A stretch of 64,000 bases of DNA from contig CM038715.1 of NCBI GenBank assembly GCA_021613375.1, forward strand, positions 4,336,378 through 4,400,377, given 5' to 3'. Within the stretch, counting starts at the first letter, position 1; the number at the start of each line of letters is the position of its first letter. This document shows, one piece after another, positions 23,611 through 34,635 of this stretch. The position numbers were made by a program, and so were the translations under genes. Origin of the DNA: Megaleporinus macrocephalus (taxonomy: Eukaryota > Chordata > Actinopteri > Characiformes > Anostomidae). The notes beneath the pieces were generated by a model. It made no database searches and had not been told where the DNA came from. It saw only the letters and a list, made by a program, of their open reading frames with translations.

Positions 23611-23823
23611 CTAAAGTGAGGGTGTAGAGTTCAGCAGGGTCACAGCCTCAGGGCAGAAGCTCTTCCTGAGTCTGTTGGTGCGGGAGCGAAGGCTCCTGTA
23701 ACGCCTGCCGGATGGAGGGAGGGTAAAAAGTTGGTGGTCAGGGTGAGAAGGGTCCTTGATGATGCTTCTCACCCTGCTCAGGCAGCGTTTCTGATAGACA
23801 GACTCAATGGAGGGTAATGGCAT
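23611..23823 (-). pseudogene. LINE (L2 group) reverse transcriptase, C-terminal fragment
   Basis: About 70 codons are open on the minus strand. They contain the conserved post-RT segment of L2/CR1-group proteins: a YQKRCLSRVRSIIKDPSHP block followed by LPPSGRRYRSLRSRTNRLRKSF. The same segment occurs at about 34040-34190 in another LINE (PTHPSHRLFSLLPSGRRYRS). The catalytic RT domain and endonuclease lie upstream in a full element and are absent here because of 5' truncation. The product would have acted in target-primed reverse transcription. This copy cannot. Confidence 0.85.
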
Positions 23824-23855
23824 GCCTGTGATTCGCTGGTATAGGTTATATGGAG

Positions 23856-24587
23856 CAGCTGTAAAAGAAAAATAAGATGATACACGTTATTTCTCAAAGC
23901 TTAAGCTTTTGCTTAAGTTTCCTTTCATCATGGATACAATAAAATACTTCTTGGAGGTCTTGTAGCCTGGTAACCAACTGCCCAGTTTCCAGAAAAGATC
24001 GGATTAAAGGCAATAGTGCCTTACTGGCTAAAGAGCTTTATCATAACTTTATTATTATAAAACCTCCTCCACATATCTTTCTATAGACGCACAAATCAGT
24101 TCTGGCTGGAGGAGGCTGGAATTCACATTATGTTTATTATGCAACGCGGTTGTGCTAAAAAGGTTAATCCATCTCTTCTGTGTTCGCTTCTGTGGCCTGT
24201 ACTACCATTTCTTAATGAGGATCAGACTCGGAGCACAGTGGGCTGTGGAATGACCTGAACCTATCGTGCGATCTACCACATTTAAAGCAATTGCCTGTTG
24301 GATTTAGGTCAGAGATTCTGCCATTATTTCTCCCATGGACAGCGGAAGGCTGTACTGAATGGGGCTATTAACTCCAGAGCCATGTGACACTCCTTCACTT
24401 GTGAAAATAAATAATTTATTCACTTTTTATATCCTCCCTCTCAATAAGAACCTTATATTCTTTAAGATTAATACATTCAGCAGTCATGTAGCTAACCTTT
24501 TACATTTCTCTGTAGGTGGTGGAGGAATGTCATAGCCCTTTGGGAATGTTTTTTTTTTCTTTTCACGTGTCTTTAAAAGGCCTCTGT

Positions 24588-24625
<38 letters not shown>

Positions 24626-24824
24626 GCTGTTGTAGGTTGACCTCTGGTCCACATTTGTGTGGGTTTATGTGCAAAAACAGTTGTAATTCATTTTTACATG
24701 ACAGTTGTCCAACCTCTCGCTGGCTGTTTTTGTTAGTGTGCTTTTAAGATTTATGTGTATATAAATAGAAAAGCTCTGGTCTGAAACGTTACACTATTAA
24801 TAACAAATACACACTCAATTTGTT

Positions 24825-24835
<11 letters not shown>
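23856..24835. other. Non-coding, with a (TTG)n microsatellite
   Basis: A (TTG)n tract occupies about 24586-24626. Otherwise nothing coding or repeat-like is recognised. Confidence 0.5.
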
Positions 24836-24970
<135 letters not shown>

Positions 24971-25127
24971 TAGGTAAATTTCATTAAGGTTCTCATCTCA
25001 CTTTGTTCTGTAGTCCATCTGATTCTTTGCATACTTTTTATAATCCTCTATTACCCTGTTCCTCAATTGTCAGGACCCCCATAGAACCGCCACAAAGCAG
25101 GTATTATTTGTTCAGTGGATCAAGACA
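24971..25127. other. Short non-coding spacer
   Basis: Nothing recognised. Confidence 0.4.
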
Positions 25128-26312
25128 TGGGACCAAGTCACTAAGTTGCAAGTAACAAGTAAGTCTCAAGTCTTGACAATCAAGTCCTGAGTCAACACAA
25201 AGAAGTCTTAAACTTTGAGTCCTAGTCAAGTCACCAGATGTAACGTCATTTCAGTATTTAACACAATTGATGCAGTTGATTAGTAGAATATTAAACTAAC
25301 ATTAATATACATCACTAATCACCTCATTACCAGTCCAATCACCTCATTACCAGTCCATTACCAGTTAAAATAGGTGTTGAAGCAGAAAAACCACTAAAAT
25401 GTGAGGCAGTGGGCCTCGAAGGCCGAGGCTGAGAAACACTGCACTGTATGGAAGTATTAGATTAAAGAGTTTTATTGTCATATGCACAGCAGAACAGACA
25501 GCTACACTGTACAACGAAATTCTTATATTCTTAATAACATCACATTCTAAACCCATAAGCATTAATATCTGGACGGGTCTTTCAGTTCTAACAGCATATG
25601 TGACTCTGCAGTAGCTCTGCATGGACTGATCAGTGTTTGTACTGTTCTGCACTACTTGAACACTTCCTGTCTGAGACGCAGAGCTTCCTAAACTCTTTAA
25701 TGTTTCAGTAAAGTTCTCAGTGGACGGTGGAAGATCTAGGAGGATGAACAGAGGGAGAGAGCTTCCTTCACATTAGCTGTTGTTTATCATTAGCTATACT
25801 AGCTAGCTAACTGCTCTATGTGAAATATACAGAGCAGAGACTTCCTGTTCTTTGTGCCTCAAAAGTTGAACAGAGTTTGAAGTGGTTGCAGCTCCATCTG
25901 TGATCTTGACTCTGCGTGTCCTGCATGTCGCAGTTCTTTTTTATTTACAGCAGCAGAATCTTTGTAGTTGGATGGTATTATTTTCAGGAGCATGTTGCTC
26001 CTCGTCTCCGCACAAATTTAACACTGTCACCCCCCAAAACTTCCTGTGATTGGCTGCAGAACTTCACTTGTTGCTAGGTTATGAATAAACTGAGCGGTGC
26101 AGCTTAGCTGCCTAGCGTTACATCAGCATTAAATATAAAATGATCAGTTCTGTGATTCAGTTTTCCTTATTTATTATTTTAAAATAGGGTGGCGAGTCTT
26201 TTCAAGTTTTAAAGCTCTAGTCTGATTCCAAGTCCAAGTCAGTAAAGGTAAAGTCTAAGTCAAGTCACAAGTCTTTAGTGAATCATCAGTTTAGTCACCT
26301 GAGTCCACACGT
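25128..26312. mobile_element. Probable non-autonomous DNA element rich in CAAGTC words, with an inserted LINE tail
   Basis: Both ends are built of CAAGTC/AAGTCA words (25130-25250; 26200-26310, e.g. GTCTAAGTCAAGTCACAAGT) typical of a fish DNA-transposon family. The inner part holds the minus-strand tail of a LINE (about 25455-25560; GAGTTTTATTGTCATATGCA, CACTGTACAACGAAATTCTT) shared with 51978-52060, and a CTGAGAAACACTG element end at about 25430. Exact boundaries and target duplications were not found. Confidence 0.5.
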
Positions 26313-27722
26313 CTGTTGTGATGACACTAATGTAGTAGGGGTGTGTTGTGCTGGTACACTCCTTCCTCGTTGATCCACCGTGTAAAATAAGCTCTGCACA
26401 TTGAAAACTGGGTAAAAGGGGGAAAACGAAGTATGCAGAGAAACAGATGGACTACAGTCTGTAATTGTAAAACTACACAGTGCACCTCATGATAGGTAGA
26501 GCAGATACAATGGACAACGAGTGTAGAGACAAGGAGGTGTGCCTAATGAAGTGCGGGGTGAGGTTATAATAAATATTAAGCAAAATATTAAAAGTAAAAA
26601 TAAACAATAAATGAGTTTTAGAAACTAGTAAATTATGCTTAAGATTGAGTATTAAGGCAAGATTTAAGAAATAGCACTGTGAGTCAGTATGGTCATAGCA
26701 TGAGTCTGTATTTCATATCATGTGAGGGCTCAGACTGATGCATTCCAGTATGGGTCAATAAAGAGTGATATGGATAAGTCACATGTCTTATTATCACCTG
26801 GCTGAGCTCAGTCTGACTGGAGTCTCCTGATGCTCCATTCAGCTCAGACATGTGTTGATCTGATAGCCTGTCATCAGCTGCCGTTCCTCCTGCTGAGTTC
26901 GCAGAACTTCCTCCACTCTTGTAAACACATTATGTAATCCGCTGCTGTCTACAATTAAAAGATGTAACTTCATTTGAGGTTTATCAAAAAGTTGTTCAGA
27001 TACACCCAAAGTACAGCAACGGGTAGTGCTGTCTTCTTACCGTCCATCCTTTCTCTGAATTAATGCTAACACCTTGTGAAGGCACTGTGTGTCAGTGCCT
27101 CTGATTCATGTTGTCCACGTTAACTTCCCACTCGGATGTCCTTGCTCACCCTCGCACCATTCCATTTGACTGAACTATTTTATTCTCACACTTTTCCAAG
27201 AATCTTAGAATAGAAAGTGTGATGTGAGTGTTTGCTGCAACACACTTGTCTTTGATAGATGCAAAGTGGCTGGCTGACCTTCAGGCTATGTTCAAATATC
27301 CATAACAAATGTGGGACAGAGCACGGCACAAACTAACACAGAGTAAAATGCAGCATGGGTAGCAACATCATCTGCGCAGATATTTCTTGAGATTGTCCTT
27401 GAAGCCCATAGAAGTAGCTTTTTATTTTTTTGGTTGGGTTCCTGACGAGTGTGTGTATAATTGACACACAGTTGATCTCAGTCGCCTTTTTGGAGGGTGT
27501 AATCTAGCACAACTGAAGCGTGTAAATAGTTTAGTAATTCAAGATTCAAAAATATTTACATGATTTTATGCATTTAAGTTTGAAAAAACCCGTTTGGTCT
27601 TAACAGCATGTAAGTGTATTGCAGTGATTGACTTTTGTCCTCAGTCTGCCAAGCCTTTAAGAGACTGCTGTAACTAGTGCTTCAGTATGTTTTGCCTAAA
27701 ATCTAATAAAATCTAATTCACT
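26313..27722. other. Non-coding, nothing recognised
   Basis: No element ends, exon-like ORFs or RNA genes are seen. Confidence 0.45.
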
Positions 27723-27725
27723 TAA

Positions 27726-28456
27726 TGCTGACCGTACACTAGAAGACTTTTAAAAGACTCTGATAAGATGTTTTATAGATTAAAGTCTGACCCTCTCACA
27801 TCTAAAGACTAGTCACAGACATTTAGTCACAGACTAGTCAAAGGCTATGATTTTGCAAAGACTGGAGGTCTTTCAGTCTTTACGAGACTGCTACTAGATT
27901 CCTTTAGAGATTATTTCCCATTTATATGATTGGAGCTAGCAATATTCAGCTAAATGTATGGTTCACTAGTAAGCAAATTGTAACTGTAGCCCCGTACGGC
28001 AGTGTTTTTGAGGACTTCAGCGATTTCTGTCCACCTTTTCTCCTTTTCCACTCTGTCGTGGTATAAATGAAAGAGGCACTCTTGCTCACTCCACAGCTCA
28101 CTCCACAGCTCCGTCAGTTTCTCCTCCTTCTGTACAGTCCAGGAGAATGGCAGTTTCCCCTCCATGTCTAAGCCTTGTGGCTTCCCGTTTGGTGGTGAAC
28201 AGAGCTCTCCTATTGGTTGTCAACCATGTCCACGTCACTATTTGCGTGAGCCAAGACTTCAGACTTATGATAATATTAAACACGGTTGATTTTATCAGAA
28301 CACTTGGACGAGAACAAGACTGACTTAAACCTGCAGTCCTGACCACCTCACACTAAACCATCGAGATGACGTGACCGTGACTCAACTCCAGCAAGACACT
28401 GGAAATTTGTCTGCGACAGTAAAATCGCTTGAAAATCATTTGGTCTAATGTCAGCA
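27726..28456 (-). mobile_element. PIF/Harbinger-type element, internally deleted (731 bp)
   Basis: The ends are TGCTGACCGTACACTAGA and, on the other strand, TGCTGACATTAGACCAAA. The 3-bp duplication TAA flanks both ends (27723-27725, 28457-28459), as expected for the TWA target of PIF/Harbinger elements. The minus strand keeps the start of a MADF/Myb-like protein, the second gene typical of Harbinger elements. The DDE transposase gene is absent. Confidence 0.82.
27990..28165 (-). pseudogene. Harbinger-associated MADF/Myb-like protein, N-terminal fragment
   Basis: ATG at 28163-28165 on the minus strand opens MEGKLPFSWTVQKEEKLTEL and continues through LWSEQECLFHLYHDRVEKEK and RWTEIAEVL. This is the pattern of a MADF/Myb-SANT-like domain: an opening aromatic, the LW.E..CL core, YHDR...K...W.EIAE. 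In intact elements this protein binds the element's ends and escorts the transposase. There is a local duplication (ELWSELWSEQ, from a repeated CTCACTCCACAG). Similarity is lost after about residue 55, where the element is deleted. Confidence 0.75.
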
Positions 28457-28494
28457 TAAGGGTGTGAATGCAGATGCTCTGAGTTATGCAGAAA
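28457..28494. other. Short spacer between elements
   Basis: Contains the right-hand TAA duplication of the Harbinger element. Nothing else is seen. Confidence 0.5.
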
Positions 28495-29205
28495 CGACAA
28501 AATAATAGATTATTTTATTGATTATATGTTAATGATGGGTAGATTTAGCAGATTCATACCATCTGTTGAAAACTGTTGGAAGACTGACTATCATGGCCTC
28601 CTCCCCACCATCACCAGCCAGCTCTCCTGTCCATCTGTATCAACTGCTACACCCTCAGTTACATCACTGTACCATCCAGATGCACCAGCATTGAGATAAG
28701 ATGGGACTGTTTCAGCTCACGCCCACTTTACATAAAGACTCAGTCATAGCCTACCTCAGTCATAGCCTGCCTCAGTCAGAGACTACCTCAGTCAGAGACT
28801 ACCTCAGTCAGAGACTGCCTCAGTCAGAGACTACCTCAGTCATAGCCTACCTCAGTCATAGCCTGCCTCAGTCAGAGACTACCTCAGTCAGAGACTGCCT
28901 CTACCTTTCAGCTTCTAAAGCTCTGCCATCCACATTTCAAACAGAGACTATTTTCTTTGGTGTTTAGTTTATTAAACTGTAAATACTGTTTGATCAGAGG
29001 AGGACGGGTCTCCCCTTGTGAGTCTTGGTTCCTCCCATGGTTTCTTCCTCCAGTTGAGGGAGTTTTTTCTTGCCAATGTTGCCTCTGGCTTGCTTACAAG
29101 GGGGATATATGTTGTAACTCTGTTTTCAAAACTCTGTAAAGCTGATTTGGGACAGCATTGTTGTAAAAAGTGCTACACAAATAAACTTGAATTGAATTGA
29201 ATTTG
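28495..29205 (+). repeat. Dispersed repeat family A, copy 3 (longest)
   Basis: The most complete copy. Its 5' block (TTGATTATATGTTAATGATG, GCAGATTCA, CTCCTCCCCACCATCA) is shared with 31128-31411. It then has the TGAGATAAGATGGGACTG core, an expanded 16-bp array, TTTGATCAGAGGAGGACGGG, and the tail ACAAATAAACTTGAATTGAA. Length is about 0.7 kb with no intact ORF. Polarity is plus, by the tail. Confidence 0.82.
28741..28900 (+). repeat. 16-bp array, 10 units, inside family A copy 3
   Basis: Units alternate between CAGTCATAGCCTACCT and CAGTCAGAGACTACCT types, at exact 16-bp spacing. Copies 1 and 2 of the same family carry only two units at this place. Confidence 0.93.
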
Positions 29206-30495
29206 TCATATATAAAGTTATACACAGTACAACTAGCAATTAAATGCTTTGACGACTGTCTGCTCACATGAACCAATAAGAGAGTAGAGAATATCTGAAA
29301 TATAAATAAAAATAAGTGATAAATTAAACATGGTAATAAGATATTGAAGCTACTTTGTATTGTATTTATGTATATGCACATCTATTCTAATGATATCTGG
29401 TGTTCTTACTGGTGAAAATACACCTAGTGTTAAGATAAAGGAGTTTTTAACTATTTTAGCTTAGGTACCTAACATTTTTGCACATGTCAGGACAGAACTA
29501 AAGAAAACATTTCTGCAACAAACAAGGTAGGTTTGACAGTGTCCTTAGTTTACTGATAAAGTAATGAGAAATATTTAAACTGACATTTAACTTAAATTTA
29601 AAGTGTGAACCAGTACATTAAGCCAGCAGTGCATCAGTCTGCAGTAAAATATTTTACTGGAATAGTGAGCTGTAGCTTACTAGCTTACATCTCACTGAAC
29701 ACAAACTTATGAATGTTTTACTATTTCAAATTTCCCGCTCCAACAACTGAAGTGGAGACTTTGATTGGCTCTGCCAAATAAGTCTATTGGTCACAATTCA
29801 GTCAGAAAGTGGTGGGTCGTCGCCCCAGTAGTTGTTATGTCTGAGCCTGTACTTATGACATCATTACATAAAGATGCATGTCTGAAACAATTCTGCATTT
29901 TCTGACGCAATGCCTCAGCGTGGCTTACAGCACCATATCTAAGAATGTTTTCTCTTCTGTTTCACTAATGCTCATTCCTTCAATTATATATCATCACAGT
30001 ACATTTACAATCACATTGTATCACCATAAGAGAAAAAACCCAAAATCTGATAGCATATGCCTCCCACTCTCCTCTACCACCTCTAGTATTGATGGTTTCA
30101 CATAAATTATGTTTGCAGTTTTCTGTCGTTGTAATAGGGTCTTGTGTTGAACAGTCCCTTCAAATCTGAGTTCTAACTCACAGCGAATATATCATGCTGG
30201 TCTATAGCTTGTTTTATTCTTTAGTGCACAGCAAGGTTCCTCTTGCTGCCTTGACCACACAGGCAGACCTTGTCGGATACACTTGTTGCAGAAGCCCATT
30301 GAATTTTAATCGGTTTTGCTCACCAGTCCGAGTTACGGTCTCATGGACATTGGGGCTGCAGCATGACGAGATGTCTTAGGCTGCCTTCTACTGTGGAATG
30401 AACAATGTCCCATTCCTGGGCACATTTCATGCAGTCAGGCACTAGAATTCCAACGTTCCTGATCGGTACAGTCACACACTCGCTGATGTATTTCA
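29206..30495. other. Non-coding, nothing recognised
   Basis: AT-rich DNA with short ORFs only. No element ends were found. Confidence 0.45.
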
Positions 30496-30985
30496 TGGAA
30501 GCTGGTTAATCGGTTTCTTTGTCATCAGCACTGGAGCCTGGGTCGGTGACATGCGTCAAATCTGGCTGTGACAAGCCAGAACATATAGATCCGTCAGGTC
30601 TCTGAGGCACTCTTACCTCGGCCTTGTTTGACATCATAAACCACCCCTAGCTCTGCCACCGACAGTAGCCTGCTTTCTGCAAATCAATCATGTTACTTGT
30701 CTATGAAATCATAAGGATGATTGATTAATGATGAGCAGGGAGCAGCAGTGATTAGAGGATGAAATTACAAATTTGCTGTCTTTTATTTCTTGATAAGAAA
30801 TCCTGTTAAAAGATTTTACTCTAATCACACAGCTAATGGGCTAGCACAATAAGGCCATTGTTACAGTGACTGAATAACGTGTTCGGCTGATGTGTTCATC
30901 ATGACTGCAGTTCACAGTTGTGCAGAATGGTGCTGCTCTTCATTTAATTAAAGGCTTCTGTTATACCAAAAGGCATCAAATAGCT
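30496..30985. promoter_or_regulatory. Candidate conserved enhancer-like block
   Basis: Non-repetitive sequence rich in homeodomain/PBX-type words: GCAAATCAATCATG (about 30677), GATGATTGATTAATGATGAG (about 30716), CTTCATTTAATTAAAGGCTT (about 30938), plus a GCTAATGGGCTAG block. No splice-bounded ORF is present. The motif clustering resembles vertebrate developmental enhancers. This is inference from motifs, with no conservation data. Confidence 0.33.
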
Positions 30986-31127
30986 TGTATTGAAAGTGTA
31001 GAACTGGGAGACAAATTGACAAAGCTTTCATTTTATGGCTGCTTCTCTATTCATTTGAATGTGAAACATCGTTTGCTATAACCTTATGTAGCATAATGCG
31101 AGCCCCCCTGTTTCAAATCTCATAACG

Positions 31128-31411
31128 GGAAAAATAATTAATTATTTTTTTTGATTATATGTCAATGATGGGTAGCATGCTGTGCAAAGAAGACAGAATA
31201 TTATTTTGTTAAAACCGAGAGCAGATTTAGCAGATTCAGACTGTCCTCCCGTCTGTTGAACACTGTTGAAAGACTCACCATCAGGGCCTCCTCCCCACCA
31301 TCAGCAGCCAACTCTCCGTTCCATTTGTGTCAACTGCTACACCCTCAGTTCATCACTGAGTCATCCAGATGCACCAGCATTGAGATAAGATGGGACTGTT
31401 TTCCAAGTGTA
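31128..31411 (+). repeat. Dispersed repeat family A, copy 4 (5' part)
   Basis: Matches 28495-28712 (TTGATTATATGTCAATGATG, GATTTAGCAGATTCA, GCCTCCTCCCCACCATCA, TGAGATAAGATGGGACTGTT) but stops before the 16-bp array. It is truncated on the right. Confidence 0.78.
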
Positions 31412-31462
31412 CGGTTGATAATAAAAAATCTCCCTAAAAATGTGACTTTCGCAGAATGACTA

Positions 31463-32174
31463 CCCTTACAGAAAATAAGTATACTTAAAGTTCATTTTAT
31501 TAAGTATACTTTATGCAGTTACTATACTAATGTCATTGTACTAGTGGTACACTTGTATATGTACTATTTTAATACTTCTTGGGACTAAATTGGCCCACTT
31601 TCTAGTTTTTAAAAGTATACTTTTAAGTACACTTTAAGTGTAAGAGTAGTAAACCAAGTATACAACTAGTTTAAATCTATTGTACTTAAGGGTTTACTGT
31701 TAGTTTACTAGTTTTCTTTAAGTGAACTTAACATAATACTTATAGTTTACTGCTTATATTATTGTTGTACTTTAAAGTATATCTAGGTTTACGTTTTTTT
31801 TCTACCTAAAATAGAACTTAACAACATTTACTTACTCACCAGTGAACACATGTAAAATAATCAAGACACTCAGATTAAGAATCATATTTGTATCTTTATA
31901 AATCAAATTTTAAATAAATATTGTACTGAATGTGTTTTTGTGCAGAGCAAGAATACTTACTTCTACTATCTCCATCAAAAGATTAAGTACAAGTAAAGGC
32001 CAAATATACTTAGACTGTTCTATACTTGTGAGTATAACCCCAGCATACTTAAATATAACTGTGTTTAGTATATCACTGAGAAGTACATAAAAAGTATACT
32101 GAAAGCATACTCACTTCCTTTTAGTTTTAAAAAAGGAAACTAATGGTACACTTGAATAAACTTTTTTGTAAGAG
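31463..32174. mobile_element. Mariner-type MITE, 712 bp
   Basis: The ends are CCCTTACAGAAAATAAGT and, on the other strand, CTCTTACAAAAAAGTTTA. TA flanks both sides (31461-31462, 32175-32176). The interior is dense in AAGTATACTT/AGTACAC words on both strands and has no ORF. This fits a non-autonomous Tc1/mariner-group element. Confidence 0.7.
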
Positions 32175-32176
32175 TA

Positions 32177-32834
32177 ACACTGAGATTGGCCACTGTTGTG
32201 CGTTGAATCTCTCGAATTTGACGGCTGTGTTTTTTTATACCCTGCTCCTGCAGCCATTAGCATTCCATGTTTACCATCAAATCAGCCAAATACTAATGCT
32301 TTTGGTTTTGTTAAGGTTCTGCCTCTGTTTTAAAGTCACACCTTAAACGTTTCAGATCATGCAGCAACTTTTAAAATAAGGTAACGACAACATAGAATAC
32401 ATAAATAGTATACATTAAACACCTTTTAAATTATCATTTCTTTCATTAAAGCATTGCAATTGAGGAGTATTGTGTGAGTGTTAAAGGTCAAAGACAGGTA
32501 TGTTATCTACGCCAACACTGTACCTGTAAGACCGTAAAGGGTTTTAAACAAACAGTGCCATCCGAGAACAGCTTTTGGCTCCCTAGAGATCCATGTTTGT
32601 AAATGTGAAGTGTGAATCTTTTAATGTTTGATAAGCAGCTTCTCTACCAATCTAAGGCTTCTTTCTTGAACCTGAATTGACGAGCAGATGGGAGATAGTC
32701 TTGCAATAAAGGGAAGGCAGATATATGAATAAAGGGGGTATTTTTATAAGGAAGAGGGGTTTTATGTATGGTTATTTCCCCAACTTTCAGGTATTCCGTA
32801 TCTTAACTGTCTATTCCATTCCATGCTTTTCATG
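32177..32834. other. Non-coding, nothing recognised
   Basis: No exon or repeat end is seen. Confidence 0.45.
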
Positions 32835-33045
32835 TTTTCCTATCTAGTGTCAACATCTAGAGGAAGATGAAATCAGTTCCCCTATGAGGCTTCGATTCTC
32901 CCGAGGTTTCTTTGTCTTGCTTTTAGAGTTTAGAGTTTTCCTCAACTGTCGTCTTTGGCTTGCTCACTGGGGCTTAGATCCAGATTCCTGTAAAGCTGCT
33001 TTGTGACCATGCCTGTTGTAGAAACGCTGTGTAAATAAAAAAGCA
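32835..33045 (+). repeat. Diverged 3' part of a family A-like repeat
   Basis: Has the tail order seen at 12845 and in family A: TAGTGTCAACATCTAGAGGA, CGAGGTTTC, GGCTTGCTCACTGGGG, TGTAAAGCTGCTTTGTGACC, GTGTAAATAAAAAA. It is an old, non-coding fragment. Confidence 0.6.
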
Positions 33046-33259
33046 GACTGTAGGTTATAAAACCTTGAAAAGGTCGTTCACATTCACACATCTCATTCAT
33101 CTCATTTACTAAAATGTTTTTGTAGAAAACCATTTATTTAAATGTTGGAGTAATTCCTTACCTTCCTTAGCCTTCGTAATTCACAATGTGCTCTGGTTGT
33201 TAGGTGGTCTGGGTCTTTTACTTTGTTAAGGTTTGTGTTGAGATGCCTGTTCAGAAATA

Positions 33260-34217
33260 TCCTCAGCTTCACTAAGCCTCGCTCTCGCCTTGCTGGAGTG
33301 TCAGACCAGTTGACAGATGTTCTCACGGACATCTTCAACGTCTCCCTGCGCAGCTCCACTGTCCCAACGTGCCTCAAGACCACCACCATTGTCCCCGTGC
33401 CGAAGAAGTCCACGGTGTCCTGCCTCAATGACTACTGTCCCATAGCTCTCACGCCCATCATCATGAAGTGCTTTGAGAGGCTAGTCATGAGGAACATCAA
33501 GACCCAACTGCCCTCTTCATTGGACCCCCTGCAATTTGCATATCGTCCCAACCGCTCCACGGACGATGCCATCACCACCACCCTTCATCTCTCCCTAACC
33601 CACCTGGAGAAGAAGGACACCTACGTCAGAATGCTGTTCATAGACTTCAGTTCAGCATTCAACACCATCATCCCACAGAATCTCACCAGGAAGTTAAGCC
33701 TGCTGGGCCTCAACACCCCCCTATGCAACTGGATCCTGGACTTCCTGACAGGGAGGCCCCAGTTAGTCCGGTTCAGGGACAGCAGCTCCAGCACCATCAC
33801 CATGAACACTGGGGCACCCCAGGGCAGTGTACTGATGACAGCATCATAAAGTTCGCCTACTTCCTCCGGAAGCTGAGAAAGGCCCGTCTCCCTCCACCCA
33901 TCCTCACTCACTTCTATAGGGGAACCATAGAGAGCATCCTAAGCAGCTGCATCACAGCCTCTGACTGCAAGTCCCTCCAATGCATTGTGAGGACAGCTGA
34001 GAGGATCATCAGAGTCTCTCTCCCTTCCGTCTTGGACATTTACTCCACCCGCTGCATCCGCAAAGCAACCAGCATTGTGGATGACCCCACCCACCCTTCA
34101 CACAGACTGTTCTCCCTCCTGCCATCAGGAAGAAGGTACCGCAGCATCCGGTCCAACACGACCAGACTCTGCAACAGCTTCTTCCCCCAAGACTTCTCAA
34201 CACAACTCAACGTCTGA
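33260..34217 (+). pseudogene. LINE reverse transcriptase with the catalytic centre deleted
   Basis: The first frame (to 33849) carries recognisable RT blocks: [47 protein letters not shown] (catalytic block A, with its Asp) and NTGAPQGSV. Immediately after PQGSV the sequence jumps and changes frame to [20 protein letters not shown]. This removes the segment that holds the YADD-type catalytic box in intact proteins. The second frame then reads to 34217 with the C-terminal LLPSGRRYRSIRSNTTRLCN block. The enzyme would have copied LINE RNA at a nicked target, and this copy cannot. Confidence 0.9.
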
Positions 34218-34242
34218 ACTGATATCTTTTCTGGTACATGTA

Positions 34243-34298
<56 letters not shown>

Positions 34299-34322
34299 CT
34301 CTCTCTCTCTCTCTCTCTCTCC
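34243..34322. repeat. (CT)n microsatellite in the LINE 3' UTR
   Basis: An almost pure CT run of about 80 bp with two CTTTCTTT interruptions near 34290. It lies inside the LINE 3' UTR. Confidence 0.95.
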
Positions 34323-34635
34323 AACCATTTACTTCCGATAAAAAAGGGAAGCATTTTTGCACAAAGCATTGCACTAATAACTTTACTACCTCACTGGACT
34401 CTATTTATTACACATTGCATAATTTGCACACTACCGGCAATTATTTATTATTCTCTGTCTGTACTGTGTTGTGTTGTGTTGTCTGTCTGCACTTGTTCGT
34501 TTGTGTTGCACTTGTGTCTTGTATGCACTATGTTGCACCATGGTCCTGGAGGAATGTTGTTTCGTTTCACTGTGTACTCTGTATGTGGTTGAAATGACAA
34601 TAAAACCCACTTGACTTGACTTGACTTGACTTGGG

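Larger units (their letters stand above)
21571..23855 (-). mobile_element. 5'-truncated L2-type LINE, interrupted by a Tc1 element
   Basis: Read on the minus strand, the 3' UTR ends in AATCT pentamers (21571-21590), preceded by TTCATTGGCTTTGTACCTGC and GCACTTCTGGTTGGATGC, the typical L2-type tail of fish. The other part (23500-23855) encodes the C-terminal end of the reverse transcriptase protein. It is one LINE split by the Tc1 element at 21886-23497. Confidence 0.85.
33223..34635 (+). mobile_element. 5'-truncated, internally deleted LINE (L2/CR1 group)
   Basis: Runs from part of the reverse transcriptase domain through the C-terminal segment, a 3' UTR containing a CT tract, and the terminal ACTTG pentamers after GACAATAAAACCC (about 34600-34633). 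The 5' half (endonuclease, start of RT) is missing. Confidence 0.88.

Noticed and set aside
34238..34369. Ser-Leu / Arg-Glu repeat ORFs
   Set aside because: Read-through of the CT microsatellite in the LINE 3' UTR.
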